The translations under genes were made by a program, and so were the position numbers. The notes beneath the pieces were generated by a model. It saw only the letters and a program-made list of their open reading frames with translations, had not been told where the DNA came from and made no database searches. From Rhodobacteraceae bacterium Araon29 (GTDB lineage Bacteria > Pseudomonadota > Alphaproteobacteria > Rhodobacterales > Rhodobacteraceae), in NCBI GenBank assembly GCA_039640505.1, contig CP046865.1:1351001-1415000 (forward strand): DNA of 64,000 nucleotides. Reading direction: 5' to 3'. Positions within the stretch are counted from its first letter, which is position 1, and each line of letters starts with the position of its first letter. This document shows positions 9,848 through 19,047 of this stretch, piece after piece.

Positions 9848-9880
9848 CGCGATACTGCCGCGATACCGACGCAATACCGA
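9848..9880. repeat. Three 11-bp imperfect tandem repeats
   Basis: Three consecutive 11-base units: CGCGATACTGC, CGCGATACCGA and CGCAATACCGA. They sit between yjbQ and nrdR, about 165 bases before the nrdR start. Their role is unknown; they could be protein-binding iterons or slippage products. Confidence 0.6.
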
Positions 9881-9984
9881 CATGGCGTTTTTTGAAGGGC
9901 AGGGTGGCACTTTGCAAAAAAACCGCAAGGTTTAGTGAGTGAAATTGCCCACTACACAAATCGTAGCGGCTGTCCTATAGTACC

Positions 9985-9993
9985 TGTGGATAA
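9985..9993 (-). promoter_or_regulatory. Consensus DnaA box upstream of nrdR
   Basis: TGTGGATAA on the plus strand is the exact complement of the DnaA consensus TTATCCACA. It lies 50 bases before the nrdR ATG. One consensus box can arise by chance, so binding is inference. Confidence 0.35.
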
Positions 9994-10043
9994 CTTAGCG
10001 TAGCACCGAAATCTGCGCTGCCCACTAAGCAAAGGATGTGCCC

Positions 10044-10511
10044 ATGCGTTGCCCATTTTGCGGAAATGTTGACACCCAAGTGAAAGATTCCCGACCCGCA
10101 GAAGATCATGTTTCGATCCGGCGGAGGCGGTTTTGTTCAGCCTGCGGCGGGCGGTTTACCACCTATGAAAGGGTGCAACTGCGCGATTTGGTAGTGATTA
10201 AATCAAACGGCCGGCGTGAGGAATTTGAGCGCGATAAACTCGAACGTTCGATCCGGATCGCGTTGCAGAAGCGCCCGGTTGAGCATGAGCGGATGGAGAA
10301 AATGATTTCCGGCATTGTGCGCCGTTTGGAAAGCATGGGCGAGACAGATATTCAGTCAAACAAGATCGGCGAGATTGTAATGGAGTCGCTGGCGCGGATC
10401 GACACGGTGGCCTATGTGCGCTTTGCGAGCGTTTACAAAAACTTTCAGGCTGCAGATGATTTTGACAAGTTTGTCAGTGAGTTACGGCCTAAAATTACAC
10501 CAGAAGAATAG
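10044..10511 (+). CDS. nrdR: Transcriptional repressor NrdR
   Basis: ATP/dATP-sensing repressor of ribonucleotide reductase genes, 155 residues. The start is the ATG at 10044, so the protein begins MRCPFCGN. The zinc ribbon uses C3, C6, C31 and C34, and the basic patch SIRRRRFC lies between the pairs. The ATP-cone follows from about residue 49 ([20 protein letters not shown]). Length and order match the family. ribD follows after 9 bases, the common nrdR-ribD arrangement. Confidence 0.97.
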   Translation: MRCPFCGNVDTQVKDSRPAEDHVSIRRRRFCSACGGRFTTYERVQLRDLVVIKSNGRREEFERDKLERSIRIALQKRPVEHERMEKMISGIVRRLESMGETDIQSNKIGEIVMESLARIDTVAYVRFASVYKNFQAADDFDKFVSELRPKITPEE

Positions 10512-10520
10512 GCGGCGCAG

Positions 10521-11621
10521 GTGTCGCATGACCGTTTTATGGCACTGGCGCTGGCCTTGGGCCGCCGCGCTCAGGGGCGCACATGGCCCAACCCCGCAGT
10601 GGGCTGTGTGCTGGTGCGCGATGGTCAAATTGTAGGGCGTGGATGGACTGCAGATGGGGGCCGGCCGCACGCCGAACCCCAAGCCTTGCAGCAAGCGGGC
10701 GGCAAAGCGCGCGGCGCCACTGCCTATGTCACGCTTGAACCCTGCGCCCATCACGGCAAGACCCCGCCCTGTGCGCAGGCACTGATTGATGCGGGCGTCG
10801 CCGAAGTCGTCGCCGCCATTGGCGACCGTGACCCAAGGGTTAACGGCGCCGGTTTCGCCATGCTGCGCGCGGCCGGAATTTCAGTGACTACAGGGGTGCG
10901 GGCGCAGGAAGCGAGCCAAGACCACGCAGGCTTCTTTTTAAGGATCACCGACCACAGACCGTTCGTAACGCTTAAGCTGGCAAATAGTTTCGACGGCCGC
11001 ATCGCCACCGCCAGCGGCGAAAGCCAATGGATCACACAATCCCCCGCCCGCCGTGCAGTACACGCGCTCAGAGCTCGCCACGATTCGGTCATGATTGGGG
11101 GTGGCACAGCCCGCCATGATGATCCAACGTTGACAGTGAGGGATCTCGGTATTGCGCATCAACCTATTCGGCTAGTTCTGTCCAAGAGCTTGAATCTGCC
11201 CAATAATAGTGCTTTGCAGCGAACCCTCGATAGGGCGCCGTTGTGGCTTTGCCATTCTGAGGATGTGAGTGAAGAGCGCAAAGCGCATTGGCAAAACGCT
11301 GGTGCAGAAATGATTGAGTGCCAGGAAAAAGATAGTGCTATTGTACTCAAGGATATGCTGGAGAAACTGGCAAGCCGAGGGCTAACCCGAATTTTTTGTG
11401 AGGGCGGAGGTATGCTTGCTGCCTCACTTATAAAAGCAGATATGGTGGACGAGATTGTAGGCTTTCAAGCCGGAGTGATCATAGGCTCTGAGGGTCAACC
11501 CGCTATTGGGCCGCTTGGGCTCAAGCATTTGAAAGAGGCTCACCGCTATGGATTGGTTAGTACGACTACAGTTGGTCCGGATGTGATGAACCTGTGGCGC
11601 CGCAAGGGCAAGCATTCATAG
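10521..11621 (+). CDS. ribD: Bifunctional riboflavin biosynthesis deaminase/reductase RibD
   Basis: Catalyses two steps of riboflavin synthesis: deamination of the pyrimidine intermediate, then NADPH reduction of its ribosyl side chain. It is 366 residues from a GTG start. The N-terminal deaminase has the zinc motifs PHAEPQAL and EPCAHHGKTPPC. The C-terminal reductase begins near KLANSFDGRIATASG and contains MIGGGTARHDDPTL and FCEGGGMLAASL. Base composition changes within the gene near 11.11-11.16 kb, from well above 60% G+C to about 45%. The gene stops 8 bases from the convergent kpsC gene. Confidence 0.96.
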   Translation: MSHDRFMALALALGRRAQGRTWPNPAVGCVLVRDGQIVGRGWTADGGRPHAEPQALQQAGGKARGATAYVTLEPCAHHGKTPPCAQALIDAGVAEVVAAIGDRDPRVNGAGFAMLRAAGISVTTGVRAQEASQDHAGFFLRITDHRPFVTLKLANSFDGRIATASGESQWITQSPARRAVHALRARHDSVMIGGGTARHDDPTLTVRDLGIAHQPIRLVLSKSLNLPNNSALQRTLDRAPLWLCHSEDVSEERKAHWQNAGAEMIECQEKDSAIVLKDMLEKLASRGLTRIFCEGGGMLAASLIKADMVDEIVGFQAGVIIGSEGQPAIGPLGLKHLKEAHRYGLVSTTTVGPDVMNLWRRKGKHS

Positions 11622-11629
11622 ATAAAAAA

Positions 11630-13663
11630 TTAGCGCCAGAAAGGGTGTGGAGTAGCCAAGAGGCCTTGTGCTTTTGCAAGTAAACGATTGACTTTTGAAC
11701 GTGGTAAAGCTTGGCTTTTAGAAAGGCGATCAACCACAACTTCTACTGGGCAAGCTTGCTTTGTAACTGGATCGAAATAACGTGGATAAGCAATGAGCGT
11801 AGCATAAATTAAACTATCCAAATCAATACACTGATTGCGCCGTGCGGGTATAGTTGCTTTATCTGTGGTAAGTCCCCATCCTGCATAAAATGGCACTCCG
11901 TAGGTGGTGACTTTAAGTCCTCTTAGCAGGGCTTCAAAACCTGTCAAAGAGGTCATCGTATGCACTTCGGCCACTTCGGACAAAAGATGGGAGACATCTG
12001 CGTTATCAGTGATAGCATCAGCATAGAGCAAAGCTTGCTCCAAAGGAATGCGGCCTTTGCGCAGTTTGGCCTCTACGTCGGGGTGAGGTTTATAGATGAT
12101 TACATCGTTTGGGTTATTGCTGCGAACAACGCGGAGTAAATCTAGATTGGTTTGAACGCGCTGGGTACCACGTAGAACCGAGGCATCATCCTCAACTTGG
12201 CCCGGAACCAAAATCCGCTTACCAGCCGGCAACTTATGAGTTTTTCCAGGTAAGTTGTACTTTGTAAGCTGCTGATTGATAAGAGAGTTTTTTAACCTTT
12301 TTATGCGATCAATTTGATCCTCCCTGAGGAGAATGCTTGATTTAATTAAGCGTTCGAGCCGGCTTTCCTGACTAGGGTCATAATATATTCCCAAGTCGTC
12401 GCAACTCAGTGAGAGTGGAGGAGTTAATTCAGCGCCCAATCCCCGCGATCGCAAAAAACCATCCTCAATGCGGATAATATCTTTATCACTTTCTTTACCT
12501 GAACCTGCCCATACCAATTTCCGAGTAGATGCTAGGCGCGTTGATTTCACCATGGAAGATACAAAGCTGACGCGGCCATGCTGGCCAAAAAATTGTCGCA
12601 ATGGCTTTCGTTTCCACATACGGATTTTATAAGCTTGCCAGCCTTTGTGGTCCTCACGCCAACTACGAGTGGTTGCCTCAAAGGTATCAAGTGCGCACTC
12701 GAGGGAACACATTCGATCACGATATGGATCATACCATTTTGAATAAATCATCATTACCGCCATAAACAGTTGCTCTGCGTTGAGCTTTCTGTTGCGTCTA
12801 GGCGGCGGGTTGACGTCTTTGCTGAGCCCCCATCCAGCGTAAAAGGGCTGTCCAAAAACAACAGGCCGGTGACCATTTAAAATGGCTTCAAAGCCAAATT
12901 GCGAGGACAGTGTGTAAACTGCGATTGCGCCGTCTAATAAAGCCCAGGGCGAGCAGGTGTTTTGATAAAGATGCACCTTAGGGTCGAGGCAGTGACTTGG
13001 GCCATAATAACCACTGCGTAAACCCGCTTGGGCTTCAGGGTGAGTTTTAATGATAATTCGATGGTTTTGATAATCTTCTTTCGCGGCGCGAAGCATAGCA
13101 TCAAAAATCTCTTGACTGCCGTTTGAGGCGGTTACTGATGCGTCACCTCGGCTTTGATCAATCACTAGAACATAGCCCGGTGATGGTAAATTGGCATCAG
13201 GGTCAAAAGCGCTGTATTTTGTTAGGTGATTTTCTTTTATCCGCGATATTAGAGACTTAGCTCTTTTTAGCATTCTCTCGTCATCTAGAGGATTCCGTGA
13301 TAAGATATGTTCCAGATCGCTTGGGCTTTTGGCGTCAAAATGCACACCGCTTCGATCTAATAAAATACCTAAAGGCGCTTCATTTTTTTGTTGCCCGGGA
13401 AATAATGAGCGCAAAAATGTATCTTCAATCCGCAATAAAGGTACTTTGTACTTTTGGGCAAAATAGGTTCCTCTGTATGAAGTTGGTGAATTTCCCCAAA
13501 CTGCAACCACATCGCCTTCTTTGGGCAAACCCAACGATATTTGATAACCTGACAATGTGAGCATACGGCGAACGCACTTTTGTTTGAAAAATCCACCGTT
13601 ATAGACAAAAGCGCGCTTAAAATCTGAGACATCTGCCCCTTCAAAGTAGAGGTTGCTGACCAC
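11630..13663 (-). CDS. kpsC: Capsule polysaccharide Kdo-transferase-like protein KpsC
   Basis: KpsC-type protein, 677 residues, made of two homologous halves. Known KpsC enzymes add alternating beta-Kdo residues to the lipid anchor of group 2 capsules at the inner membrane. The duplication is visible: RIEDTFLRS at 78-86 and RIEDGFLRS at about 397-405, each followed by a sugar-nucleotide-type domain with PHP or THP motifs (IYKPHPDVEAKL in the second half). The start is GTG, 2 bases after the stop of the exporter gene, so the two are one transcript. No kpsM/kpsT transporter is seen here. Confidence 0.9.
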   Translation of the reverse strand: MVSNLYFEGADVSDFKRAFVYNGGFFKQKCVRRMLTLSGYQISLGLPKEGDVVAVWGNSPTSYRGTYFAQKYKVPLLRIEDTFLRSLFPGQQKNEAPLGILLDRSGVHFDAKSPSDLEHILSRNPLDDERMLKRAKSLISRIKENHLTKYSAFDPDANLPSPGYVLVIDQSRGDASVTASNGSQEIFDAMLRAAKEDYQNHRIIIKTHPEAQAGLRSGYYGPSHCLDPKVHLYQNTCSPWALLDGAIAVYTLSSQFGFEAILNGHRPVVFGQPFYAGWGLSKDVNPPPRRNRKLNAEQLFMAVMMIYSKWYDPYRDRMCSLECALDTFEATTRSWREDHKGWQAYKIRMWKRKPLRQFFGQHGRVSFVSSMVKSTRLASTRKLVWAGSGKESDKDIIRIEDGFLRSRGLGAELTPPLSLSCDDLGIYYDPSQESRLERLIKSSILLREDQIDRIKRLKNSLINQQLTKYNLPGKTHKLPAGKRILVPGQVEDDASVLRGTQRVQTNLDLLRVVRSNNPNDVIIYKPHPDVEAKLRKGRIPLEQALLYADAITDNADVSHLLSEVAEVHTMTSLTGFEALLRGLKVTTYGVPFYAGWGLTTDKATIPARRNQCIDLDSLIYATLIAYPRYFDPVTKQACPVEVVVDRLSKSQALPRSKVNRLLAKAQGLLATPHPFWR

Positions 13664-13665
13664 AA

Positions 13666-14814
13666 TTATTGACCCAGCAGCGATTGTGCAGATGTGTTGA
13701 TTGTATCTGCAGCTCCTAATGATCCTGTGGTTGCCGCGATTACTTTATTCCACTGAGCAAATGGAGCTTCTGTAACATATACGGTGTCTTGATCTCGTAT
13801 GACAAAGTCACGTGCCGTAAACATTCCATTTGGTTTTGTAAGATCAAGCACATAAACCAACCTTTGCGCGCCTTTTAAATCTTTTCGCCCTAAAACTTGA
13901 TTGGCAATTTTTTCATCTTCATTCCTAAACACAAAAATGCCCTTTGGATCTGCAGCATTTGCATTTAAACCACCAACCAATGCAAGTGCCTCAATTGCTG
14001 AAATAGTTTGGGTTGGAAATGAAATCCGCCCCTGTTTTGCAGTCGCACCAAGGGATGTAAAGGCTCGGGTGTCGGTCTCAACCAATATCCTGTCACCTCC
14101 TCTGAGGGCCACATCCATATCTGGATGATCATACAAATCTTGGAACCACACCTTTTCACGCTGTTTGTTGCGAATCACAGTGATCTGCGCAACCTCGGGT
14201 TCAATGGTTACCCCGCCAGCTTTTGCCAACATTGCACCCAACGTACGGGTTGGCCGTTCGATGACATAAATGCCTTGACCACCCACGGCCCCAATAATTG
14301 ATACGGTAGATCCATCACCAGCAAAACGCCGCAATTGAACTTGTGGATCCGGCGTTTGTTCTTTTAGGAGGTTCGCAATAATCTGGCGGACAGCCTCTGG
14401 GCTATTTCCTGCCGCCTTGATACGTCCTGCATAGGGAACAAAAATATATCCACTTCCGTCAACTTGGACACCCTCTAGTGTCGTGGCGTTAAGCCCTTTT
14501 CCAGCCAGCAGGCTGTCGTCAACATTTTCCCAAATAGAAAGCCCTAAGGTATCGCCAGCACGGATTGTATCAGATCCAATAAGATTAGCATTGCGAAACT
14601 TTCGACTAAAACCCAAAGCAGGAATAACTGCTGTGGCGCGAGCTACATGGTCATTTACTGCGAGTATAAAAGCATTGCCTTGCTTTTGCACCGAACCCGA
14701 ATAAATTTCTGTCTTGGATGGTCCGACCCTAGGAAGGCCGCATGCAGATAAAAAGCTTATAGCAACTATCTGTACAGCAAAGATTTTCCAGCGAAATGCG
14801 CCTAAATGAAACAT
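13666..14814 (-). CDS. Polysaccharide export lipoprotein (Wza/KpsD-like)
   Basis: Outer-membrane polysaccharide export protein of 382 residues from the ATG ending at 14814. A lipoprotein signal ends in FLSAC, with the lipidated Cys at residue 25. The Poly_export domain follows (GDTLGLSIWENVDD, then VQVDGSGYIFVPYAGRIKAAG), with SLBB-type segments after it (GAVGGQGIYVIERP; a second one near EALALVGGLNANAADPKGI). It sits between kpsC and the kpsS remnant in one reverse-strand cluster, so it probably exports the same glycan. An in-frame start 19 codons upstream is possible but would place extra residues before the signal peptide. Confidence 0.85.
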   Translation of the reverse strand: MFHLGAFRWKIFAVQIVAISFLSACGLPRVGPSKTEIYSGSVQKQGNAFILAVNDHVARATAVIPALGFSRKFRNANLIGSDTIRAGDTLGLSIWENVDDSLLAGKGLNATTLEGVQVDGSGYIFVPYAGRIKAAGNSPEAVRQIIANLLKEQTPDPQVQLRRFAGDGSTVSIIGAVGGQGIYVIERPTRTLGAMLAKAGGVTIEPEVAQITVIRNKQREKVWFQDLYDHPDMDVALRGGDRILVETDTRAFTSLGATAKQGRISFPTQTISAIEALALVGGLNANAADPKGIFVFRNEDEKIANQVLGRKDLKGAQRLVYVLDLTKPNGMFTARDFVIRDQDTVYVTEAPFAQWNKVIAATTGSLGAADTINTSAQSLLGQ

Positions 14815-14883
14815 TTTTCCACCTAAAATAATTAAAATATGATTGTAATACCCTATACGGGAAAAAGCCATGGGTCAAAGCCA

Positions 14884-16193
14884 TCATCCGCTGACACCCG
14901 CCTGAAGCGGAGGTTGCAATTTTCTTTTTTGGTTCCGTTTACGGTGGCTTAGGGCGTCGTAAGGGTCATAGTTGTCCAGCATCATATCAACAACGCGGCG
15001 CAATAATTGTTGCCTAGCTTTTCTTGAATAATACCCACCTGCCACTTGGGATGTTTCGAGTAAAAACCTTCGAAAATCACGGTATCCCCGGGCATTTGGT
15101 GACGTTGGCCTGGCAAAAAACTCTGCCAAATCTGCTTGTGAAACAAATTCTGGTTTATCATAAATGGCATTTCCAAAAATCTTCAATGGCAAACCGCGCC
15201 ACAGCACTTGCTGAGCAGCAGTAGAATTAATTGTCACTGCGCTGCGCGCTTGATCAAGCAAGTTCGCTAGCTTGCCACCCCGCACGTAGTGGATGCGATT
15301 GGAAACCTGATAAATCTTTCCAAGGTTTTTTAAAGTCTGCCGAATCGCTGCCCGGCCATCTTCCAAAGGATGTGCTTTTATCACCAAATGATGGTGGCGA
15401 GGCGCTCCTTGATGAAATTTCTCGACGACGGTTTCCAGAAATTGCCGGTTCTTTTTAAATGACGAATGGCTTTGGAGTGACGAATCATGCTCGAGCTGAA
15501 GTAATACCAGGTGATATGGAAACCCGCCTCGAAGAATACGAATTGTTGCCAACTTGCGTTCAATTGCATGAACCGGCAGGAAAAAAAGCCGCCGAAGATG
15601 TAACTTAAACTCCTGAGCTACTGTTAAATCCCGGTGAGGTTTGAAATGTGGGAATGCGCGATTTGCGAACATTATGAACCAATGGTAAAGCGCACCATAA
15701 AATACATGCTGACGTGTATCCCCCAATGGCTGGGAGGCATTTGTGTCTCAAGATCGTGGGCGGTCAATTCATCCTGCATTTGTGTCAACTTCATTTGCAT
15801 CAATCGCGAGTTTCCGTTGGAACCACCGCGTTCATAAGTTACCCAATATGGGCGTAAGTAACCTTCTTCAAAGACATGAACCGTAATGTTAAGCTTTCGG
15901 GCTTCTGAAATTGCGCTTTGATGAATTTCCCTTGTATCGCCATAAAGAACTAAATCTGTGATATTTTTATCTAAGGCCAGTTTTCGAAATGTTGTGGGCC
16001 ATTCGGAGTAAGGCTCGTTAAAGCTGATGAACCTGTTGCGTGGACGCCAGAAAGCTTTATCTGCAGAATTAAAACCAACCCTCCAGCATGTACATTTCGC
16101 AAGCTCAAGCATTTTTGCTAATTGGCAAAAAAACGGCCCATGCGGCCCTTGTAAAAACAAAAAGACCCGATCATTTTTCAGGTTCTTGTTCAT
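14884..16193 (-). pseudogene. kpsS: Capsule protein KpsS, frameshifted
   Basis: A KpsS-like protein (adds the first beta-Kdo to the capsule lipid anchor) in two frames. The N-terminal part starts at the ATG ending at 16193 (FLFLQGPHGPFF) and runs to QMPPSHWG. The C-terminal part continues GDTRQHVFYGALYHWF to the stop at 14884. The switch is at a run of five G on the reverse strand (15720-15724); six G would give one continuous protein of about 436 residues. Both halves are well conserved, so the loss is recent, or it reflects phase variation, frameshifting or a read error. It leads the kps cluster and is divergent from ribE. Confidence 0.8.
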
Positions 16194-16302
16194 TTTAACA
16201 ATTTACTCCATAGTTAAAGGGCCTATCTTTGACTAGCCGGTTACCTGTCAATTTGGTCAAAAATGCGTCATTAATAAGCAAACAAAAGGAAACTTTTTTA
16301 CT

Positions 16303-16917
16303 ATGTTTACAGGTATCGTTACCGACATCGGAGAGATTATCAGGTTAGAACAGCGGGGTGATTTGTGTGCCCAGATCAAAACCTCTTATTCAACATCCGG
16401 AATAGCACTGGGTGCTTCTATCGCGTGTGATGGGATCTGTCTAACTGTAATTGAAATTGGCGATAACTGGTTTTCTGTTGAGATAAGTGCGGAAACAGTG
16501 TCAAAAACAACGATTGGGTATCCCTTTCAAAATAAGCCAGATAAGGCTTGGCAGGTTGGTCGAAAAATTAATCTCGAACGTGCTTTGAAAGTAGGGGATG
16601 AGTTGGGTGGCCATATTGTATCTGGCCATGTTGATGGCGTGGCTCAAATTGTTCAATTGGGGGATGTTGGCGATAGCACCGAAGTAACATTAGAAGCTCC
16701 AGAAGAGCTTGCAAAATATATTGCTGTGAAAGGGTCTGTGGCGCTCAATGGAACGTCACTGACTGTTAATAAAGTAGACGGGAAATGCTTTGGTATTAAT
16801 TTTATTCCTCATACTAAAACGGTGACAACTTGGGGGCAGATGAGGCTTGGAGATATGGTTAATATCGAGATTGATACAATGGCAAGATATGTAGACCGCT
16901 TGCATGCCTCAGACTGA
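16303..16917 (+). CDS. ribE: Riboflavin synthase, alpha subunit
   Basis: Dismutates two 6,7-dimethyl-8-ribityllumazine molecules to riboflavin. It is 204 residues with the expected internal duplication: first barrel MFTGIVTDIGEI to about residue 95, second barrel from GHIVSGHVDGVAQI. SCDGICLTV-type (ACDGICLTVIEI) and ALNGTSLTVN motifs mark the ligand sites. It is separated from ribD by the inserted reverse-strand capsule cluster and has its own upstream region. No ribBA or ribH follows. Confidence 0.95.
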   Translation: MFTGIVTDIGEIIRLEQRGDLCAQIKTSYSTSGIALGASIACDGICLTVIEIGDNWFSVEISAETVSKTTIGYPFQNKPDKAWQVGRKINLERALKVGDELGGHIVSGHVDGVAQIVQLGDVGDSTEVTLEAPEELAKYIAVKGSVALNGTSLTVNKVDGKCFGINFIPHTKTVTTWGQMRLGDMVNIEIDTMARYVDRLHASD

Positions 16918-16993
16918 TTTGCAGACTTCTTAAAATAGTTATCTGACACGAATACTAAAGCTCAACTGTGCATGTAAAGCGAGGTTGTGATAT

Positions 16994-18034
16994 TTAGTTT
17001 CTGTTTTTTACCCTAGGATCAGTTTTCCAACCTTTTCTGAAGGCCTTGGGTGATACTCCAAATTTTGTTCTGAAATGGCGTGCTAGAAGAGATGTGCTGT
17101 TAAATCCGGTTGCCATAGCGATTTCGGTTATTGGCAAATTTGTTTCATTTAAAAGGCCATGAGCCCGCTCAAGTCTCAAACCATAATAAAACTGGGTGGG
17201 AGATTGATGAGTGTATTTCTTGAAAAGCCGCTCTAATTGGCGACGAGAAATTTGCAACTTCGCGCAAAGCTCCAACAGGGGTAAGGGATCCTCAACCGTT
17301 TCGGTCATAACATTGATCGCGTTTAATAGACGTTGGTTTCGCGATCCAATTGCAACTGAAATTGAAGACTTTTGCGGCGCCCGACGTTCACTAGCCCTTT
17401 TGTGAATACACATGTCTGATATTACAATTGCAATTTCTCGGCCATGGTCAGTTTCAATCAAATCTAGCATCATATCCGTGGATGCGCTGCCACCACCACA
17501 AGTTATCAAGCGGCGATCTTTTTCGTATAGGTTTTGAGTTGGGAGATAATCTTGGAAGCTTTCAATGAAACTAGGTTGATTTTCCCAGTGTACTGTAAAG
17601 CTCCGGTCACCAATAATACCGGATTGAGCCAAAGCAAAAGCACCGGTGCAAATACCACCTAAAGTAGCCCCCATGCGGTTTTCCCTGCGAAGCCAATTGA
17701 TGGTTTCTGGGCCAGCGGCTGACAATGGTTCGACCCCAGAGCAGATAAATGAAGTTGCTCCTTGAGGGGGTGATTTCAGAGCCATGTCGGGTGTAATTTT
17801 AACTCCATTAGAGCATATGACATACCCGCCATCTGGTGTCATTGTATACCAGCGGTAGAGTTCCGTTTTTGTGAGCTGGTTCGCAATCCGAAGAGGTTCT
17901 ACGGCTGCGCTAAAGGCCAGCATTGTAAGCTTTGGTAAAAGCACAAAGTAAAATTCGCGCGTCCTAGCGTTCTGTTTTAAGTCAAGCCGCGCTGCGCCCT
18001 TTTGAATAAAACGTTCACGATCCACAAAACCCAC
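16994..18034 (-). CDS. GlxA-type AraC family regulator with DJ-1/PfpI domain
   Basis: Transcriptional regulator of about 346 residues with an N-terminal DJ-1/PfpI-like domain (about 25-195, elbow GGICTGAFAL) and a C-terminal AraC double helix-turn-helix (about 235-335: LQISRRQLERLFKKYT, then ITEIAMATGFNSTSLLARHF). The layout matches GlxA/GbdR/ArgR-type amidase-like regulators. GbdR homologues control glycine betaine and sarcosine catabolism, which would fit the soxAG genes 14 kb away, but this link is only a guess. The annotated start is GTG; it could start slightly further in. Confidence 0.85.
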   Translation of the reverse strand: MGFVDRERFIQKGAARLDLKQNARTREFYFVLLPKLTMLAFSAAVEPLRIANQLTKTELYRWYTMTPDGGYVICSNGVKITPDMALKSPPQGATSFICSGVEPLSAAGPETINWLRRENRMGATLGGICTGAFALAQSGIIGDRSFTVHWENQPSFIESFQDYLPTQNLYEKDRRLITCGGGSASTDMMLDLIETDHGREIAIVISDMCIHKRASERRAPQKSSISVAIGSRNQRLLNAINVMTETVEDPLPLLELCAKLQISRRQLERLFKKYTHQSPTQFYYGLRLERAHGLLNETNLPITEIAMATGFNSTSLLARHFRTKFGVSPKAFRKGWKTDPRVKNRN

Positions 18035-18275
18035 CTATTTCGGTCTCACTAACACTATAATCACACTGCTTGTGAATGTGAATGTTGAAATGAGGATACT
18101 GTTTTTAATGTAATGAAAAGCAATGGAGTGGGGTGCTTGAATTGCCGGCACTAAAGGTTTAATTCGAGACTAGGCAGCAAATTTGTCGCAAGCTATTGCC
18201 GTCAAGGTGTACCAACACTAAGACTACCAATAATCAGTTGCATGAATTTGTACAATTACGGATAGGCAGGGCATA

Positions 18276-18902
18276 ATGAAAGATCCTCACGACTTCTACA
18301 TGAATACTTTGGTCCCAATGGTGGTAGAACAGACCAGTCGCGGTGAGCGCGCATATGATATCTTTTCTCGGCTGCTCAAGGAGCGCATTATTTTTGTCAA
18401 TGGGCCCGTGCACGATGGAATGTCAAGTTTGATTGTTGCCCAGTTGCTCCATCTAGAGGCAGAGAACCCGTCCAAAGAAATTAGTATGTATATCAACAGC
18501 CCGGGCGGTGTGGTAACAAGCGGTTTGTCGATTTATGACACAATGCAATATATCAAGCCGAAAGTGTCAACTCTTGTGATTGGTCAGGCTGCTTCAATGG
18601 GGTCTTTGCTACTAACGGCTGGCGAAAATGGCATGAGATTTTCACTGCCCAATAGCCGCATTATGGTGCATCAACCTTCGGGTGGATACCAAGGTCAGGC
18701 GACAGACATAATGATCCATGCAGAAGAAACTCTAAAGCTCAAGAAGCGGTTAAATGAAATTTATGTACACCATACCGGGCAGAGCTTAGATAAGGTAGAA
18801 GCTGCGCTTGAGAGAGATAACTTTATGTCCCCTGGTGAAGCCAAGGACTGGGGTTTGATAGATGAAATAGTCACGAACCGTGAAAAAGGGGATGACGAAT
18901 AG
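18276..18902 (+). CDS. clpP: ATP-dependent Clp protease proteolytic subunit
   Basis: Serine protease subunit that forms the ClpP barrel and degrades proteins fed by ClpX or ClpA. It is 208 residues. The catalytic triad is visible as S107 in QAASMGS, H132 in MVHQPSGG and D181 in ERDNFMS. The substrate-groove motif [10 protein letters not shown] is at about 74-83. clpX follows 145 bases later on the same strand, the usual pairing. Confidence 0.98.
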   Translation: MKDPHDFYMNTLVPMVVEQTSRGERAYDIFSRLLKERIIFVNGPVHDGMSSLIVAQLLHLEAENPSKEISMYINSPGGVVTSGLSIYDTMQYIKPKVSTLVIGQAASMGSLLLTAGENGMRFSLPNSRIMVHQPSGGYQGQATDIMIHAEETLKLKKRLNEIYVHHTGQSLDKVEAALERDNFMSPGEAKDWGLIDEIVTNREKGDDE

Positions 18903-19047
18903 AGCTCTGAAAAACCAGCGCGGACCGTCGTTCTAATTGGTAATGATTAATTTTGCCATTGTAGAGCTTGGAAGCCTGTCTTAAGCTGGATAGCAGGGGA
19001 ATTTTGAATTGGGCTTTTCATATGAGAGAAAAGTCGAGAGGTGAACA

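Noticed and set aside
9848..9880. Short tandem repeats considered as a CRISPR remnant
   Set aside because: Units are 11 bases, contiguous, with no spacers and no cas gene nearby.
15672..16193. kpsS halves considered as two separate genes
   Set aside because: The second half has no sensible start of its own, and the two halves join exactly by one base in the G-run to give one continuous KpsS-like protein.
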